In this document: positions 1 to 9,165 of the stretch, in pieces | Layout of the letters: every line of letters starts with the position of its first letter | How positions within the stretch are numbered: the stretch's first letter is position 1 | From: Clostridium pasteurianum BC1 | GTDB taxonomy: Bacteria; Bacillota; Clostridia; Clostridiales; Clostridiaceae | NCBI RefSeq assembly: GCF_000389635.1 | Contig: NC_021182.1 | Span: forward strand, 2,976,001-3,040,000 | DNA: 64,000 nucleotides | Direction of reading: 5' to 3' | Translations under genes and position numbers: made by a program | Notes under the pieces: generated by a model | The model's input: the letters and a program-made list of their open reading frames with translations, nothing else | Database searches by the model: none | Told to the model about the DNA's origin: nothing

Positions 1-77
1 AATTTTTTATAAAATATTTTTAATTTAGTAAAATAGTTGAATAAAATCAAATAGTATTTAAACATTAAGCTAGATGA

Positions 78-458
78 CTATTCAATTAAATTAGTAGCAG
101 GTAATGTAGCGCAAATTAATTTTATAATATGTTTAATAGCTTTATCACTAATAGTACTTTTTAAATTCAGATTTTCAATCAATTCTTTAGAAATTAGCAG
201 CGCTTTTTCTTCCTTTACATCATTATAGTCTGTTTTAAAATTTTCTTCAACAAAAATTACAGCTTCACCAATAGCCCTTAATATGTTTTTTATAGTTTTC
301 TCTGTAGTCTCCTCAGTTTCCAACTTCAAAATATTAGCAGTTATACCATAATAATCTTCCTTAATTTTAGCATCCTTTTCCTTTAATAAGTATACAAAAT
401 ATGAAATTCCAAGCACTATAGCAACTAATAATATATATTGAACTATTATTTCTAACAT
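78..458 (-). CDS. Small holin-like membrane protein (LLH-type, tentative)
   Basis: About 126 residues. One N-terminal membrane segment (IIVQYILLVAIVLGISYFVY) is followed by a charged, probably helical tail. That layout (one TM, then alanine/valine and lysine/glutamate helices, then a short C-terminal helix with paired isoleucines) resembles phage holins of the LLH superfamily, but I see no diagnostic motif. The ATG at 458 is chosen because AAGGAG sits eight bases upstream; an in-frame GTG three codons earlier overlaps that ribosome binding site. No lysin or other phage genes lie beside it, so it may be a domesticated or orphan gene. The family assignment is an inference from layout. Confidence 0.5.
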   Translation of the reverse strand: MLEIIVQYILLVAIVLGISYFVYLLKEKDAKIKEDYYGITANILKLETEETTEKTIKNILRAIGEAVIFVEENFKTDYNDVKEEKALLISKELIENLNLKSTISDKAIKHIIKLICATLPATNLIE

Positions 459-563
459 AGGAATCACTCCTTAAACAATTACATATATCCATACATTAAA
501 TATCTATCTAATATTGATATATGCAGTAGTTTTAGAACATGTACCTCTAAAATTAATAGAAGG

Positions 564-615
564 AAAAAAGAGGCGTCTCTCCTGCATAATAATGCATCTT
601 GAGACAACCTCTTCG
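564..615 (-). terminator. Terminator of ptsG
   Basis: On the minus strand an interrupted stem (AAGAGG...GTCTC paired with GAGAC...CCTCTT, with an inner ATGCAT/ATGCA pairing) is followed by TTTTTT. It begins about 20 bases after the ptsG stop codon. Confidence 0.8.
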
Positions 616-632
616 TAATTAAAAGTTATATT

Positions 633-2660
633 TTACTTAATTGTTATTATATTTTTTTGTCCACGCTTAACTTGCGTTCCTTCGCTAATTACTACACTTT
701 TACCCTCCGGTAAATTCGTAAATACTACTGGCGTAATTATAGATGGAACCTTGTCTTTAACCTGATCAATATCAATTTTTAAAATTGTCTGCCCTGCCTT
801 TACTTTATCATCTTGCTTAACAAGAGCTGTAAAACCTTCACCTTTAAGTTTAACAGTATCCATACCAAAATGCACTAAAAGTTCTAATCCATCTTCTGCA
901 GTTATACCTACAGCATGTTTAGTTGGAAATAGAGTTGTTATAGTTCCATTAACCGGTGAAACCACTTCTCCATTAGCTGGTTCAATAGCAAAACCATCAC
1001 CCATCATCTTCTGTGAGAATACATCATCAGGAACTTCTGTAATACTGATTATTTTTCCATCTAAAGGAGAAACTATTTCAGAAACATCACTTAAATCTAC
1101 ATCAACTGACTTTGAAGTTTCTTCCTTTGCAGTAGGAATTGGCGTCTTTCCATTAATTATATCTTTTATTTGCCCTTTAAGATTGTCCGATTTAGGCCCA
1201 AATATTGCTTGAATATTGTTACCAATTTCCATAACACCAGCTGCCCCTAATTTTTTGAGCTGAGCCTTGTCAACATTATTAACGTCTTTGACAATTACAC
1301 GTAAACGAGTTATACAAGCATCTAAATTATCCAGATTTTCTTTTCCACCAAGTGCATTTAATATTCCATAGGCAAGATCGGTACCTTCAACAGTTCCTCC
1401 AACAGAATCTTCTGTGTCATCTTCACGACCTGGAGTTTTGAGGTTCCAAATTCTTATTGCAAATCTAAATCCAAAATAGTAAATTACTGCAAATACCAAT
1501 CCTACCGGTATTACTAGCCACCAAGCAGTTCTATTAGGTATTACTCCAAATAGTAAAAAGTCAATAACACCGCCTGAGAAAGTCATACCAATTTTAACAT
1601 GCAGAAGCTGCATTGTCATAAAGGAAAGCCCAGCAAATATACAATGAATACCAAATAACGCTGGAGCAACAAACAAGAAAGAAAATTCAAGAGGCTCTGT
1701 AATACCAGTTAAAAATGATGTTAAAGCTGCTGAAGCCATAATACCACCAACTATTGCCTTCTTTTCTGGTTTTGCTTCCTGATAAATAGCTAGTGCTGCT
1801 GCTGGCAATCCAAACATCATAAATGGGAACTTACCAGTTGTGAAAGTACCTGCTGTAAATGGTACACCATCCTTTAACTGTGCAAAGAATATTTTCTGAT
1901 CTCCATTAACCAGTTGACCTGATTTATTTACATATTCCCCAAATTGATACCAGAATGGATTATACCATATGTGATGCAATCCAAAAGGTATTAAAGCTCT
2001 TTCAATGACACCAAATATAAATGCCGCTATAGTAGGATTAGCATCTATCATATTATGTGAAAATGCATTTAATCCTCTTCCTATTGGTGGCCAAATTATA
2101 GTAAGTGCAAGACCTGCAACAATGGCAGCTAAGGCTGTAACTATTGGCACAAATCTTTTTCCAGCAAAGAAACCTAAATATGAAGGTAATTCAATTTTAA
2201 AGAATCTTTTATATAATTGTGCAGCTATAATACCAATTATGATACCGCCAAAAACACCCATTTGTAATGTTGGGACACCTAAAGCCGATGTATATTGAGG
2301 GTGGGCAGCATCAATCATATTTGGAGTAATTCCCACTACTGCTCCAACAGTTTTGTTCATTATTAAGAAACCAACTATTGCTGCAAGTCCTGCAACACCT
2401 TCTCCATCAGCAAGTCCTACGGCAACACCAACAGCAAATAATATTGCAAGATTATCAAAAATTATTCCTCCAGCTTGACTCATTATAATTGCAAGACTTT
2501 GAAACCAAGCTACTTTTAATGCTGGTACAGCACTTAAAAACTGTTCTTCCTGAAACATAGTACCAAAAGCAAGTAATAATCCTGCTGCTGGCAAGATTGC
2601 AACTGGAAGCATTAACGCTTTACCAATTTGTTGTAAAACACCGAAAGCTTTTTTAAACAT
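633..2660 (-). CDS. ptsG: PTS glucose transporter, EIICBA
   Basis: Glucose-type phosphotransferase permease that takes up and phosphorylates glucose at the membrane, using phosphate from HPr. About 675 residues with all three domains fused. The EIIC membrane domain covers roughly 1-420. EIIB has its phospho-cysteine in DACITRLRV (about residue 449). EIIA has its phospho-histidine in LLVHFGMDT (about residue 597). The ATG at 2660 is preferred over an in-frame upstream start because GAGGAGG lies just before it and [17 protein letters not shown] is the typical family N-terminus; the upstream extension would lie in the regulatory leader. The leader has a promoter, a cre box and a GlcT-type antiterminator, so expression should respond to glucose and to CcpA. 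Single-gene unit with its own terminator. Confidence 0.95.
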   Translation of the reverse strand: MFKKAFGVLQQIGKALMLPVAILPAAGLLLAFGTMFQEEQFLSAVPALKVAWFQSLAIIMSQAGGIIFDNLAILFAVGVAVGLADGEGVAGLAAIVGFLIMNKTVGAVVGITPNMIDAAHPQYTSALGVPTLQMGVFGGIIIGIIAAQLYKRFFKIELPSYLGFFAGKRFVPIVTALAAIVAGLALTIIWPPIGRGLNAFSHNMIDANPTIAAFIFGVIERALIPFGLHHIWYNPFWYQFGEYVNKSGQLVNGDQKIFFAQLKDGVPFTAGTFTTGKFPFMMFGLPAAALAIYQEAKPEKKAIVGGIMASAALTSFLTGITEPLEFSFLFVAPALFGIHCIFAGLSFMTMQLLHVKIGMTFSGGVIDFLLFGVIPNRTAWWLVIPVGLVFAVIYYFGFRFAIRIWNLKTPGREDDTEDSVGGTVEGTDLAYGILNALGGKENLDNLDACITRLRVIVKDVNNVDKAQLKKLGAAGVMEIGNNIQAIFGPKSDNLKGQIKDIINGKTPIPTAKEETSKSVDVDLSDVSEIVSPLDGKIISITEVPDDVFSQKMMGDGFAIEPANGEVVSPVNGTITTLFPTKHAVGITAEDGLELLVHFGMDTVKLKGEGFTALVKQDDKVKAGQTILKIDIDQVKDKVPSIITPVVFTNLPEGKSVVISEGTQVKRGQKNIITIK

Positions 2661-2700
2661 GATCTTTTCCTCCTCTTTTTCCTTGTTACCAAAGCATAAA

Positions 2701-2874
2701 AGGCATGAGCAAGGCTGTAACATAACTAGTATCTATTTGCAATATGATAAATTTTAAATTTATATTTTCTGTATATAAATTAAAAAATACATAATAGCTT
2801 TTAGTATAGAATTCAAAATAAAATCCTATTGCAAATAAATATTAAATTATATTTTTCACCATTGCTCATGCCTG
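2701..2874 (-). promoter_or_regulatory. Long nested inverted repeat in the ptsG leader (possible terminator partner of the RAT)
   Basis: The 3' half of the antiterminator (2863-2874) has an exact 12-base complement at 2701-2712. A second exact 11-base pair (2827-2837 with 2734-2744) is nested inside. The leader RNA could therefore fold into one long hairpin ending about 40 bases before the ptsG start codon, mutually exclusive with the RAT hairpin. The tract after the distal arm is only moderately U-rich, so termination here is an inference. Confidence 0.5.
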
Positions 2875-2892
2875 ATAGAATCAGTAACACGC
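2862..2892 (-). promoter_or_regulatory. GlcT-type ribonucleic antiterminator (RAT)
   Basis: The minus-strand RNA reads GTGTTACTGATTC, then TATCAGGCATGAGCAA, with a CTGAT/ATCAG stem. As I recall it, this closely matches the RAT bound by GlcT in front of Bacillus subtilis ptsG. It lies about 50 bases downstream of the predicted transcription start. A glcT gene is not in this window. Confidence 0.75.
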
Positions 2893-2940
2893 AATAATAT
2901 TTAATTAAATTATAATTTGTAAATATATAAATCATTGTTT

Positions 2941-2955
2941 TGTTTACGTTTTCAT
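2941..2955 (-). promoter_or_regulatory. cre box (CcpA operator) of ptsG
   Basis: The minus strand reads ATGAAAACGTAAACA, which fits the degenerate cre consensus WTGNAANCGNWNNCW at every position. It overlaps the end of the -10 box and the start region, a position where CcpA would block initiation. Confidence 0.7.
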
Positions 2956-2982
2956 AATAGCATATCAACAATAAAATTACAA
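2954..2982 (-). promoter_or_regulatory. Vegetative promoter of ptsG
   Basis: -35 TTGTAA (2977-2982), a 17-base spacer, -10 TATTAT (2954-2959), read on the minus strand. The start point would fall near 2947, inside the cre box. Confidence 0.65.
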
Positions 2983-3089
2983 CATTTTTTTGTTAAAAAT
3001 AATAATTTATTTTTAAATTTTTTTTAATTCCAAGTACACATTTAGATAAAATATATTATATTTGTTATTTATTTAGATTTTACATAGTT

Positions 3090-3248
3090 AGGCATGTGAA
3101 AATAAATAGTAAGTCAAAGATGCGACGAATATTTTGAATCATACAAGGAAACAGGTTCCGAGGATAGTGGACTATCTGAGGGTTCTGTTGACGCAGTAGG
3201 ATTCAAAATAGGCTAGCATACTGACTAGTTATTTATTTGAATATGCCT
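3090..3248 (+). repeat. Inverted-repeat (MITE-like) element, copy 1
   Basis: About 159 bp bounded by imperfect terminal inverted repeats of some 27 bases (AGGCATGTGAAAATAAATAG at the left; the reverse complement of the right end begins AGGCATATTCAAATAAATAA). Inside is a second stem, TATTTTGAATC paired with GATTCAAAATA. It codes for nothing. Related copies lie at 23498-23655 (inverted), 26835-26892 (internally deleted) and 37016-37155. Confidence 0.8.
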
Positions 3249-3257
3249 TATACAGTT

Positions 3258-3307
3258 AAAACACCATAAATACTGATTTAATAAAATCACAGTATTTATG
3301 GTGTTTT
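3258..3307 (-). terminator. Terminator of pdxST (bidirectional shape)
   Basis: AAAACACCATAAATACTG pairs with CAGTATTTATGGTGTTTT across a 13-base loop. It lies about 35 bases after the pdxT stop codon. Confidence 0.8.
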
Positions 3308-3340
3308 GTATTTATTATAATGTTTTTCTAAGAACTCTGT

Positions 3341-3916
3341 TTATCTATATTCACTGCATATAGATAAAAAATATCTATGAAAATCCAAATTATCCGTTAA
3401 TTCAGGATGAAAGGAGGTTACAAGCATATTATTTTCTCTTGCCGCAACTACATTGCCCTTCAATTCATATACACTTTCTACACTTTCACCTAGTTTTGTT
3501 ATAAATGGAGCTCTAATAAAAACCAAAGGTATCTTATTAGCAGAAACCTTTTCCACTAATTCCTCTGTTTCAAAACTATCACTCTGCCTACCGTAGGCAT
3601 TTCTTCTAACGCTTATATTCATAACTTTAAGATAACTATCATTCCAATTTTCTATATTTTTAGCCAAAAGTATCATGCCAGCACAAGTTCCCCAAACCGG
3701 TAACCCTTTTAATATTTTTTCTCTCAGAGGGTTTAATAATCCAGTATCCTTTAGTAATTTACCAATAGTTGTACTTTCTCCACCTGGAAGTATTATACCG
3801 GCTAATCCCTCTAAATCTTCTTCTTTTTTTACTTCCACTGGCTGCTGCTGAAGAGCCTGTATATGTTTTATATGCTCTAAAACTCCACCCTGAAGTGATA
3901 ATATGCCAATTTTCAT
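3341..3916 (-). CDS. pdxT: Pyridoxal 5'-phosphate synthase glutaminase subunit
   Basis: Class I glutamine amidotransferase subunit that hydrolyses glutamine and channels ammonia to PdxS for PLP synthesis in the cytoplasm. About 191 residues. It starts [16 protein letters not shown], has the GGEST loop, the nucleophile cysteine in [10 protein letters not shown], and the His-Glu pair in SFHPEL. The ATG at 3916 gives the family N-terminus and follows an AGAGG ribosome binding site; a longer in-frame start would overlap the end of pdxS. It begins one base after the pdxS stop codon, so the two are translated from one message. Confidence 0.95.
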   Translation of the reverse strand: MKIGILSLQGGVLEHIKHIQALQQQPVEVKKEEDLEGLAGIILPGGESTTIGKLLKDTGLLNPLREKILKGLPVWGTCAGMILLAKNIENWNDSYLKVMNISVRRNAYGRQSDSFETEELVEKVSANKIPLVFIRAPFITKLGESVESVYELKGNVVAARENNMLVTSFHPELTDNLDFHRYFLSICSEYR

Positions 3917-3917
3917 A

Positions 3918-4787
3918 TTACCAGCCTCTTTCTGCATACCTATCTTTAATTTCATTTAATTCAAGACCATGCATTGCTTCTCCAAGTCCCTCTGATACTT
4001 CTGAAAGTACCTTAGGATCATTGTAATAAGTGGTTGCTAAAACAATAGCTTTTGCTCTTTCCTGCGGATTTTCAGACTTGAATATTCCAGATCCAACAAA
4101 TACACCTTCTGCACCTAATTGCATCATAAGTGCTGCATCCGCTGGGGTAGCAATTCCACCTGCCGCAAAATTGACTACTGGAAGCTTTCCATTTTCCCAC
4201 ACATATTCTACTAAATCATAAGGTGCTGCAAAATCCCTGGCAATAGACATAAGTTCTTCTTTTGGCGCATTCTTTACTTTTCTAATATCATCCATCATAG
4301 TTCTCATGTGCGTTACTGCCTCAACTACATTTCCTGTGCCAGCTTCTCCCTTTGTCCTTATCATGGCAGCGCCTTCACCAATTCTTCTAAGGGCTTCTCC
4401 TAAATTTCTTGCACCGCATACATAGGGAACATTGAAATCCCATTTATTTATATGATAAGCTTCATCTGCAGGAGTAAGAACTTCACTTTCATCAATAAAA
4501 TCTATTGATAATTGCTGCAATATTTGAGCTTCCACAAAATGCCCTATTCTTACCTTTGCCATTACTGGAATAGATACAGCTTCCTGTATTCCCTTTATCA
4601 TCTTTGGGTCAGACATTCTAGCTACTCCACCCTCTTTTCTAATATCAGAAGGTACTCTTTCCAGTGCCATAACTGCACAAGCACCTGCTTTCTCTGCTAT
4701 TACTGCCTGTTCTGGATTTACAACATCCATTATTACTCCACCCTTTAGCATTTGAGCTAAATTTTTATTTATTTCATATTTACCCAT
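3918..4787 (-). CDS. pdxS: Pyridoxal 5'-phosphate synthase synthase subunit
   Basis: Lyase subunit that builds PLP from ribose 5-phosphate, glyceraldehyde 3-phosphate and PdxT-derived ammonia (deoxyxylulose-independent route). 289 residues, usual length. The Schiff-base lysine is in [15 protein letters not shown] (about Lys78); the phosphate-binding glycine loops [16 protein letters not shown] and [12 protein letters not shown] are intact. AGGAGG precedes the ATG. First gene of a two-gene operon with pdxT. A MocR-type regulator, the family that includes PdxR, lies about 10 kb away (14270-15688) rather than next door. Confidence 0.96.
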   Translation of the reverse strand: MGKYEINKNLAQMLKGGVIMDVVNPEQAVIAEKAGACAVMALERVPSDIRKEGGVARMSDPKMIKGIQEAVSIPVMAKVRIGHFVEAQILQQLSIDFIDESEVLTPADEAYHINKWDFNVPYVCGARNLGEALRRIGEGAAMIRTKGEAGTGNVVEAVTHMRTMMDDIRKVKNAPKEELMSIARDFAAPYDLVEYVWENGKLPVVNFAAGGIATPADAALMMQLGAEGVFVGSGIFKSENPQERAKAIVLATTYYNDPKVLSEVSEGLGEAMHGLELNEIKDRYAERGW

Positions 4788-4829
4788 ATTAAAATCCTCC
4801 TAATTTTAGCTACAAAGACACAGTTGTAC

Positions 4830-4847
4830 AGATTTAGGCCCAAATCT
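4830..4847 (-). promoter_or_regulatory. Palindrome in the pdxS leader (possible operator)
   Basis: An 18-base near-perfect palindrome (AGATTTGGGCCTAAATCT on the minus strand) lies some 40 bases before the pdxS start, with a further AAGATTT just upstream. The spacing would suit an operator or a small leader hairpin. No known consensus is claimed. Confidence 0.3.
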
Positions 4848-4963
4848 TATATATAAAATCTTTGCTTTTTAATTACTATATTATTACAATAACAATTATA
4901 AATGTAATCATATTTTTTTCAAAATGTATGGGTACAATTAATATAGATTTTTAAGAGCTAATA

Positions 4964-5019
4964 ATAAAAAAATAACACCTTTATACTAGATTTTTACGTC
5001 TAAATATAAAAATGTTATT
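4964..5019 (-). terminator. Terminator behind the truncated surface-protein gene
   Basis: Minus strand: AATAACA pairs with TGTTATT, with further partial pairing inside (ATA..AGA with TCT..TAT), followed by a run of T. It lies about 20 bases after the remnant's stop codon. Confidence 0.6.
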
Positions 5020-5035
5020 CATTATTACAGTTCAT

Positions 5036-5298
5036 CTAGGTACGTGCCGCTGTTATCTCCCCCTTAAAGGGTGTAACTTTAAACGTAATATATTTTATAG
5101 CTTTATTTGAATTATTTGTACATGTAATATATAAATCCACTCCACCTGCTGAATTTGGCTTACTGGTAGTAATACTTTTAACTCTTATAATATTTCTTAC
5201 ATTGTTAATTTTATCCTGCTGCTGTTTCTGCTGCTCTTGTTTTTGCTTTTCTTCATCAGCTTTATTTTGAGCATCAATTTGTTGTTGTTTCGTTGCTT
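5036..5298 (-). pseudogene. C-terminal remnant of a secreted/lipoprotein-like gene
   Basis: The minus strand is open from about 5298 to the TAG at 5036-5038 but has an in-frame TAA just upstream and no usable start. It encodes a Gln/Lys/Glu-rich helical stretch (DEEKQKQEQQKQQQDK) followed by SKPNSAGGVDLYITCTNNS and KAIKYITFKVTPFKGE. From memory, the NSAGGVD...NNS.KTIKYI pattern is the C-terminal domain of many clostridial membrane or lipoproteins of unknown function. The N-terminal part and signal peptide are absent, so this is a decayed gene. The terminator behind it still looks intact. Confidence 0.6.
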
Positions 5299-5732
5299 GA
5301 TATTACGAAAGTAAATTTTTAGCATCAACATTGAATCATTACATGTTAAACCTGGTAAAATACCCATTTTACAGCTTATGCCACCCCCAAGGCTCTATAG
5401 TGAGTTTTTAGAAAGGAACAATAGAATTTGCACCTATATCTAATTTGAGGTGGCTTGTAGACTAAAATAGAGCCTCAAGCTTAGATATGGATAAATTTAA
5501 TTATCTATATTTTAGGATCTTGTAATGCTATAAGCTACACCATAATGAAAAGGTAGTTTTGAAAATAGTTTAATCATACTAGATTTAAATTGCAAACAAA
5601 AACACCGTAAAATTCTTTATTGAATAATACAGTGTTTACAAAATGCTTTAATTATTAAACGTAAGCTTAGAAGAATACATAAAATAATTTATAAATTTTT
5701 ATTCTAAGTATAAAGTATATTTTACATTGATA
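5299..5732. other. 434-bp intergenic stretch with a strong hairpin
   Basis: No open frame with coding character. It contains a hairpin at 5437-5488 (TATCTAATTTGAGG against CCTCAAGCTTAGATA), overlapped by another inverted pair, GCCACC/GGTGGC and AGGCTCTAT/ATAGAGCCT (about 5380-5475). The overlap means two alternative folds are possible. No riboswitch class was recognised. Confidence 0.4.
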
Positions 5733-6467
5733 TTACTCATTTATTAATTCTGCAATACGTTCATTTACTTTTTCATTATACAAACCGCCATGATAACAAA
5801 TTACTGTTTGTATATCATATTCTGTAAGCTTTTTCAAAGATTTTATATTTAAGTTCATATCAAAATTAATATCAGGAGATACTTGGGCAAGTATTCCATT
5901 TTCAACTTTTAATATATCTCCAGCTATGAGTATTTTACTCTTTTTAAGGTAAAGGCAAATGTGACCCAGAGTATGTCCTGGCGTGTAAATAATTTCGATT
6001 CCTTCACAGCAAAGCAATTTCTCACCGTCAATTAGAGTTTTATCTACATTGACTTTGCATTTTTCAAAACCAGCTTTGAGTTTTTCATATACCATTTTCA
6101 TCTTTTCTGGCAATGAATCCAAATTATCTTTCATTTTAGCTACCTTAAGTGGACATTTTTTACCTTCTATATATGCTTTTTCTTCTTTGTGAGCAAGTAC
6201 TTTCACATTAGGTAGTTCTCTCAAAATACTGGAGACACTTCCAATATGGTCAACATCATGATGTGTAAGAATTAACATGCTTAATTTATTAAATGGCACA
6301 CCTGCATGCTCAATTGAATCACGAATTTTAGTTAATTGACCTGGAAATCCAGCATCTACTAAAATTACTGTATCCTTATCCCAAATCAGTGTTGGATTAA
6401 TGACACATGGCATTCCCATGACATCAGAAGATATTTCCAGCATTTCAACTCCACTAGCTATTTTCAT
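5733..6467 (-). CDS. Metallo-beta-lactamase-fold hydrolase
   Basis: 244 residues of MBL fold, probably a cytoplasmic zinc hydrolase of unknown substrate. The metal motif is LTHHDVDHIG (about residues 67-76), the HHDxDH variant common in glyoxalase-II-like proteins. It is followed by TPGHTLGHICLY (third histidine), IAGDIL (bridging aspartate) and a terminal ICYHGG histidine. GAGAGGAG lies before the ATG. It stands alone: the pseudogene region is on one side and a DUF3102 fragment on the other, so context does not reveal the substrate. Confidence 0.85.
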   Translation of the reverse strand: MKIASGVEMLEISSDVMGMPCVINPTLIWDKDTVILVDAGFPGQLTKIRDSIEHAGVPFNKLSMLILTHHDVDHIGSVSSILRELPNVKVLAHKEEKAYIEGKKCPLKVAKMKDNLDSLPEKMKMVYEKLKAGFEKCKVNVDKTLIDGEKLLCCEGIEIIYTPGHTLGHICLYLKKSKILIAGDILKVENGILAQVSPDINFDMNLNIKSLKKLTEYDIQTVICYHGGLYNEKVNERIAELINE

Positions 6468-6705
6468 TTATTTATTCTCCTCTCAAATTCAAATCAATAT
6501 TTATTAATTTTTCCATAATATCTATTGACTTTCTACTTATTTTATGATATAATTTACGTTTACATAATAAATATAAATTATAGTGTATCTTTATCTGAAT
6601 GTCAATAAATGAATTATAGATAATAAGTAAAATGTATTTTGTGTATAAAAATTACATCATATTATTCAATTTTCAAAGTACAATTGCCTGACTATTTAGC
6701 TCGAC

Positions 6706-7152
6706 TTATAATCGTAGCTTGAAGCTCCTGAGATAACTCATTATAGTTTTGTTGTAATACTTAGACTCTTTTTGTATCCTCACTTGTTCTTCAAGCTGCT
6801 TCTTCTCTTTTATTGCTTTCTGTAATTCTCTACTGGTCATTTCGTCTACTGTCTTAGTCTGTCCATTTATCTCATGTGACTGTGAAATGAAATCCTCTCT
6901 TTCCTCTGAAGGAACATCAAGTAGTGCGAATATCTTTGTTGGTTGTAAATTGCTCAGCGCTGAGCAATTTGAGAACTCTCTAGCAACTTGCATAAATCTA
7001 TTTGCTGACTGCCTACTAAACACAACTTTTTCCTTTAAATATGTACCCCATTCACCATGAGGTAAACTTTCCTTTACTTTAATTAGCCTCTTTCCTATTT
7101 CAATAATATTCTGTGCTGTCTGCTGCTTATAGATTAAGATCTCAGTTACTGA
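6706..7152 (-). pseudogene. 5'-truncated DUF3102-family gene, copy A
   Basis: The frame is open from about 7152 with no proper start codon and an in-frame stop just upstream. It reads KVKESLPHGEWGTYL, FSRQSANRFMQVAREF, KIFALLDVPSEEREDFI and then a Lys/Glu coiled coil. This is the core of DUF3102 proteins, small proteins found on phages, plasmids and integrative elements. The first in-frame ATG (7023) would lose the conserved SLPHGEWG segment, so a functional product is doubtful. A second, more damaged copy lies at about 9809-10134. The two bracket two unrelated membrane-protein genes. Confidence 0.6.
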
Positions 7153-7185
7153 AAGAAAATAAAAATTTTAATTATGTAATTTTCT

Positions 7186-8739
7186 CTATAGGTAATTTTT
7201 AAAATAAATTATAAAATATATGAAGTCTTCATAAAAAAGCAGACAAATAAAAAATAGGCAAATGACAATCAGACAAATAAAAAGTAAACAAATAAAGGAT
7301 AATGATAATTTCTTAAAATTAAAATCATTTCTTATTTCATAATTATATACCGTTAATTTTCGCTTAATACCCATGTAAGTTGCAGATAGCTTTTCAAAAA
7401 AATTTTTCATGCTAAATGTTATAGCCAAAGCAATTGCCGATATACCACATAGATAATAACGGGATTGATATCCACCCATATATCCTGAAATATTTACATA
7501 TTCCTTATAAGCACGTATACACTGTATTACAGCCGAAATCGCTAATCCTAAGTATACTGAAATTGCCACTAAAACAATGGGATATTTTTTTGCAACCTTT
7601 TTCATTTGAAATAACAATATAATAGGAAGAAATAAAAGTATAAGTAATGCAATATTATTTACAGAAAAAAGACTATCAATCTTTATTAAAGAAACATTAG
7701 ATGCAATCCCTGTCCATGTTCTTAAAAAATCATTACTAAAATATACTATATATTGAGTAAAATTCATATGAGTACGATTTGCAACAGGAACATAAAAACC
7801 TGATGCATAAAAATCCTTAGGATCTAATAATTTATATGTAGGCTGAATACTTCCTGTTTGAAGATAAACTATTATATAGTATAAAGCTGTAACAATATAT
7901 ACAGGTAATGTAGCAAATAATTTTTTAGAAATTAAGAAACTTAAATCTTTTTCTTTTATTATAATTAAAATAATATATATACATGATGCAATAAAAACCA
8001 CTAAACCTGCTGTAAGTTTAGACATAAACGAAATAAATACACCCAAACTTATTATAAGATAAGTGGAAAAATTTCGATTTTCCTCAGAAAAACGCAGCAG
8101 TCCAAATACAAAGACAGATAATCCAATTAATGCCAAAGTATCGTTATTAATACCTGCAGAATTATAGGCCAGCATTGGTACTGATACTACTATTGCTGCA
8201 TACAGCAAGTGCAACAATGGATTTTTACCAATTCTACTGTATCCAATGTACAAAATAAGTAAAATAGCTAAAGAACTGAGCGCTATATTAAAGGATCGAA
8301 GTCTAATAAAATTAACAATTACAGTATTATTAACAATTTTTACTGCTCCACTAAGTCGCATAATTTGATAATACAGAGGAGGATGACCTAGATAATTAAA
8401 AGCACCACCAAAAGTATAGGTCGCATTTTTAATGTTATTATTATCAATGGTTTTTGTTGGTTCTAATACTGTCATATTTTTAAAATCAGGAATTATTTTA
8501 TGTGATTTTTCAAGATAGGCAATGTAGGAAACATGTTCAATTTCATCAGGAAAACCTCCAACATATTGTGCATAAAAAAACATTTTAAAAACAAAAAACA
8601 AAAACACCAAGAAGTATATTGAAATTATTAAATATTTAAATTTATGTTCGTCTTTTTCCAAAGTATTTGCCCTCCCACCAAAGCTGAAATAGATTCCTAA
8701 ACTAATTTTATTTTTATTTAAGTTGATTTTGATGCTCAT
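7186..8739 (-). CDS. Polytopic membrane protein, GT-C/DUF2142-like
   Basis: 517 residues with about a dozen hydrophobic helices. An extracytoplasmic first loop carries GGFPDEIEHVSYIAYLEKS and, later, LGHPPLYYQIMRLSG. The P-D-E...H pattern soon after the first helix is the hallmark of lipid-linked-sugar glycosyltransferases of the GT-C fold and of DUF2142, where the acidic residue is catalytic. It would transfer a sugar from polyprenyl phosphate outside the membrane. Unlike its likely relative at 49969, it is not beside other glycan genes but between two decayed DUF3102 genes. The ribosome binding site at the ATG is weak. Function inferred from layout only. Confidence 0.6.
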   Translation of the reverse strand: MSIKINLNKNKISLGIYFSFGGRANTLEKDEHKFKYLIISIYFLVFLFFVFKMFFYAQYVGGFPDEIEHVSYIAYLEKSHKIIPDFKNMTVLEPTKTIDNNNIKNATYTFGGAFNYLGHPPLYYQIMRLSGAVKIVNNTVIVNFIRLRSFNIALSSLAILLILYIGYSRIGKNPLLHLLYAAIVVSVPMLAYNSAGINNDTLALIGLSVFVFGLLRFSEENRNFSTYLIISLGVFISFMSKLTAGLVVFIASCIYIILIIIKEKDLSFLISKKLFATLPVYIVTALYYIIVYLQTGSIQPTYKLLDPKDFYASGFYVPVANRTHMNFTQYIVYFSNDFLRTWTGIASNVSLIKIDSLFSVNNIALLILLFLPIILLFQMKKVAKKYPIVLVAISVYLGLAISAVIQCIRAYKEYVNISGYMGGYQSRYYLCGISAIALAITFSMKNFFEKLSATYMGIKRKLTVYNYEIRNDFNFKKLSLSFICLLFICLIVICLFFICLLFYEDFIYFIIYFKNYL

Positions 8740-9165
8740 ATAATATTTCTAACCTATATTCAACAAAGTAATCATTGTGACTGCTTTACTGAATTAGTTG
8801 CCAAGTTGAAGTTTAACATACTTTTATGTCAACTCTATGACAAAAATTTAAAATTCTGTTATAAAAAGTACAAATTGAATCTTTTTATATAGCATTATAT
8901 TCTACTAACAAAAATCCTCATAATCATTGGTATATCTATGATTATAAGGATCATGCCATTATTTTTCTGATAAAGTTTATATTTGTTATTTTAAATTAGA
9001 TATCGTAAGTAAAGCAGAATTACAAGGTGTTGCTATCTGCTATTTTATAAGTACTTATTTGTGTTATAGTATTATTTCAAGTCTTTTAATCACCTTTTCA
9101 ATTTATCAACAGCTTTTCAGTCAGCATAATAAATGAAAAGTAATTTTTTTCTATTTCCATTAACA
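8740..9165. other. 426-bp non-coding stretch
   Basis: AT-rich, with no credible gene on either strand. The only clear structure is the terminator hairpin at 8914-8951. Confidence 0.5.
8909..8951 (-). terminator. Terminator, probably of the DUF2127 gene
   Basis: ATCCTTATAATCAT pairs with ATGATTATGAGGAT on the minus strand and is followed by TTTTTGTT. It is about 215 bases after the stop codon of the gene at 9166. Confidence 0.6.

Noticed and set aside
2005-2298. 97-residue plus-strand frame inside ptsG
   Set aside because: Antisense shadow of the EIIC domain without start signals.
2661-2723. N-terminal extension of PtsG containing a Cys-rich stretch ([10 protein letters not shown])
   Set aside because: It lies in the regulatory hairpin, lacks a ribosome binding site, and a strong one precedes the internal ATG at 2660.
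5036-5298. A functional short gene
   Set aside because: No start codon in frame and a stop just upstream; reads as the C-terminal end of a longer protein.
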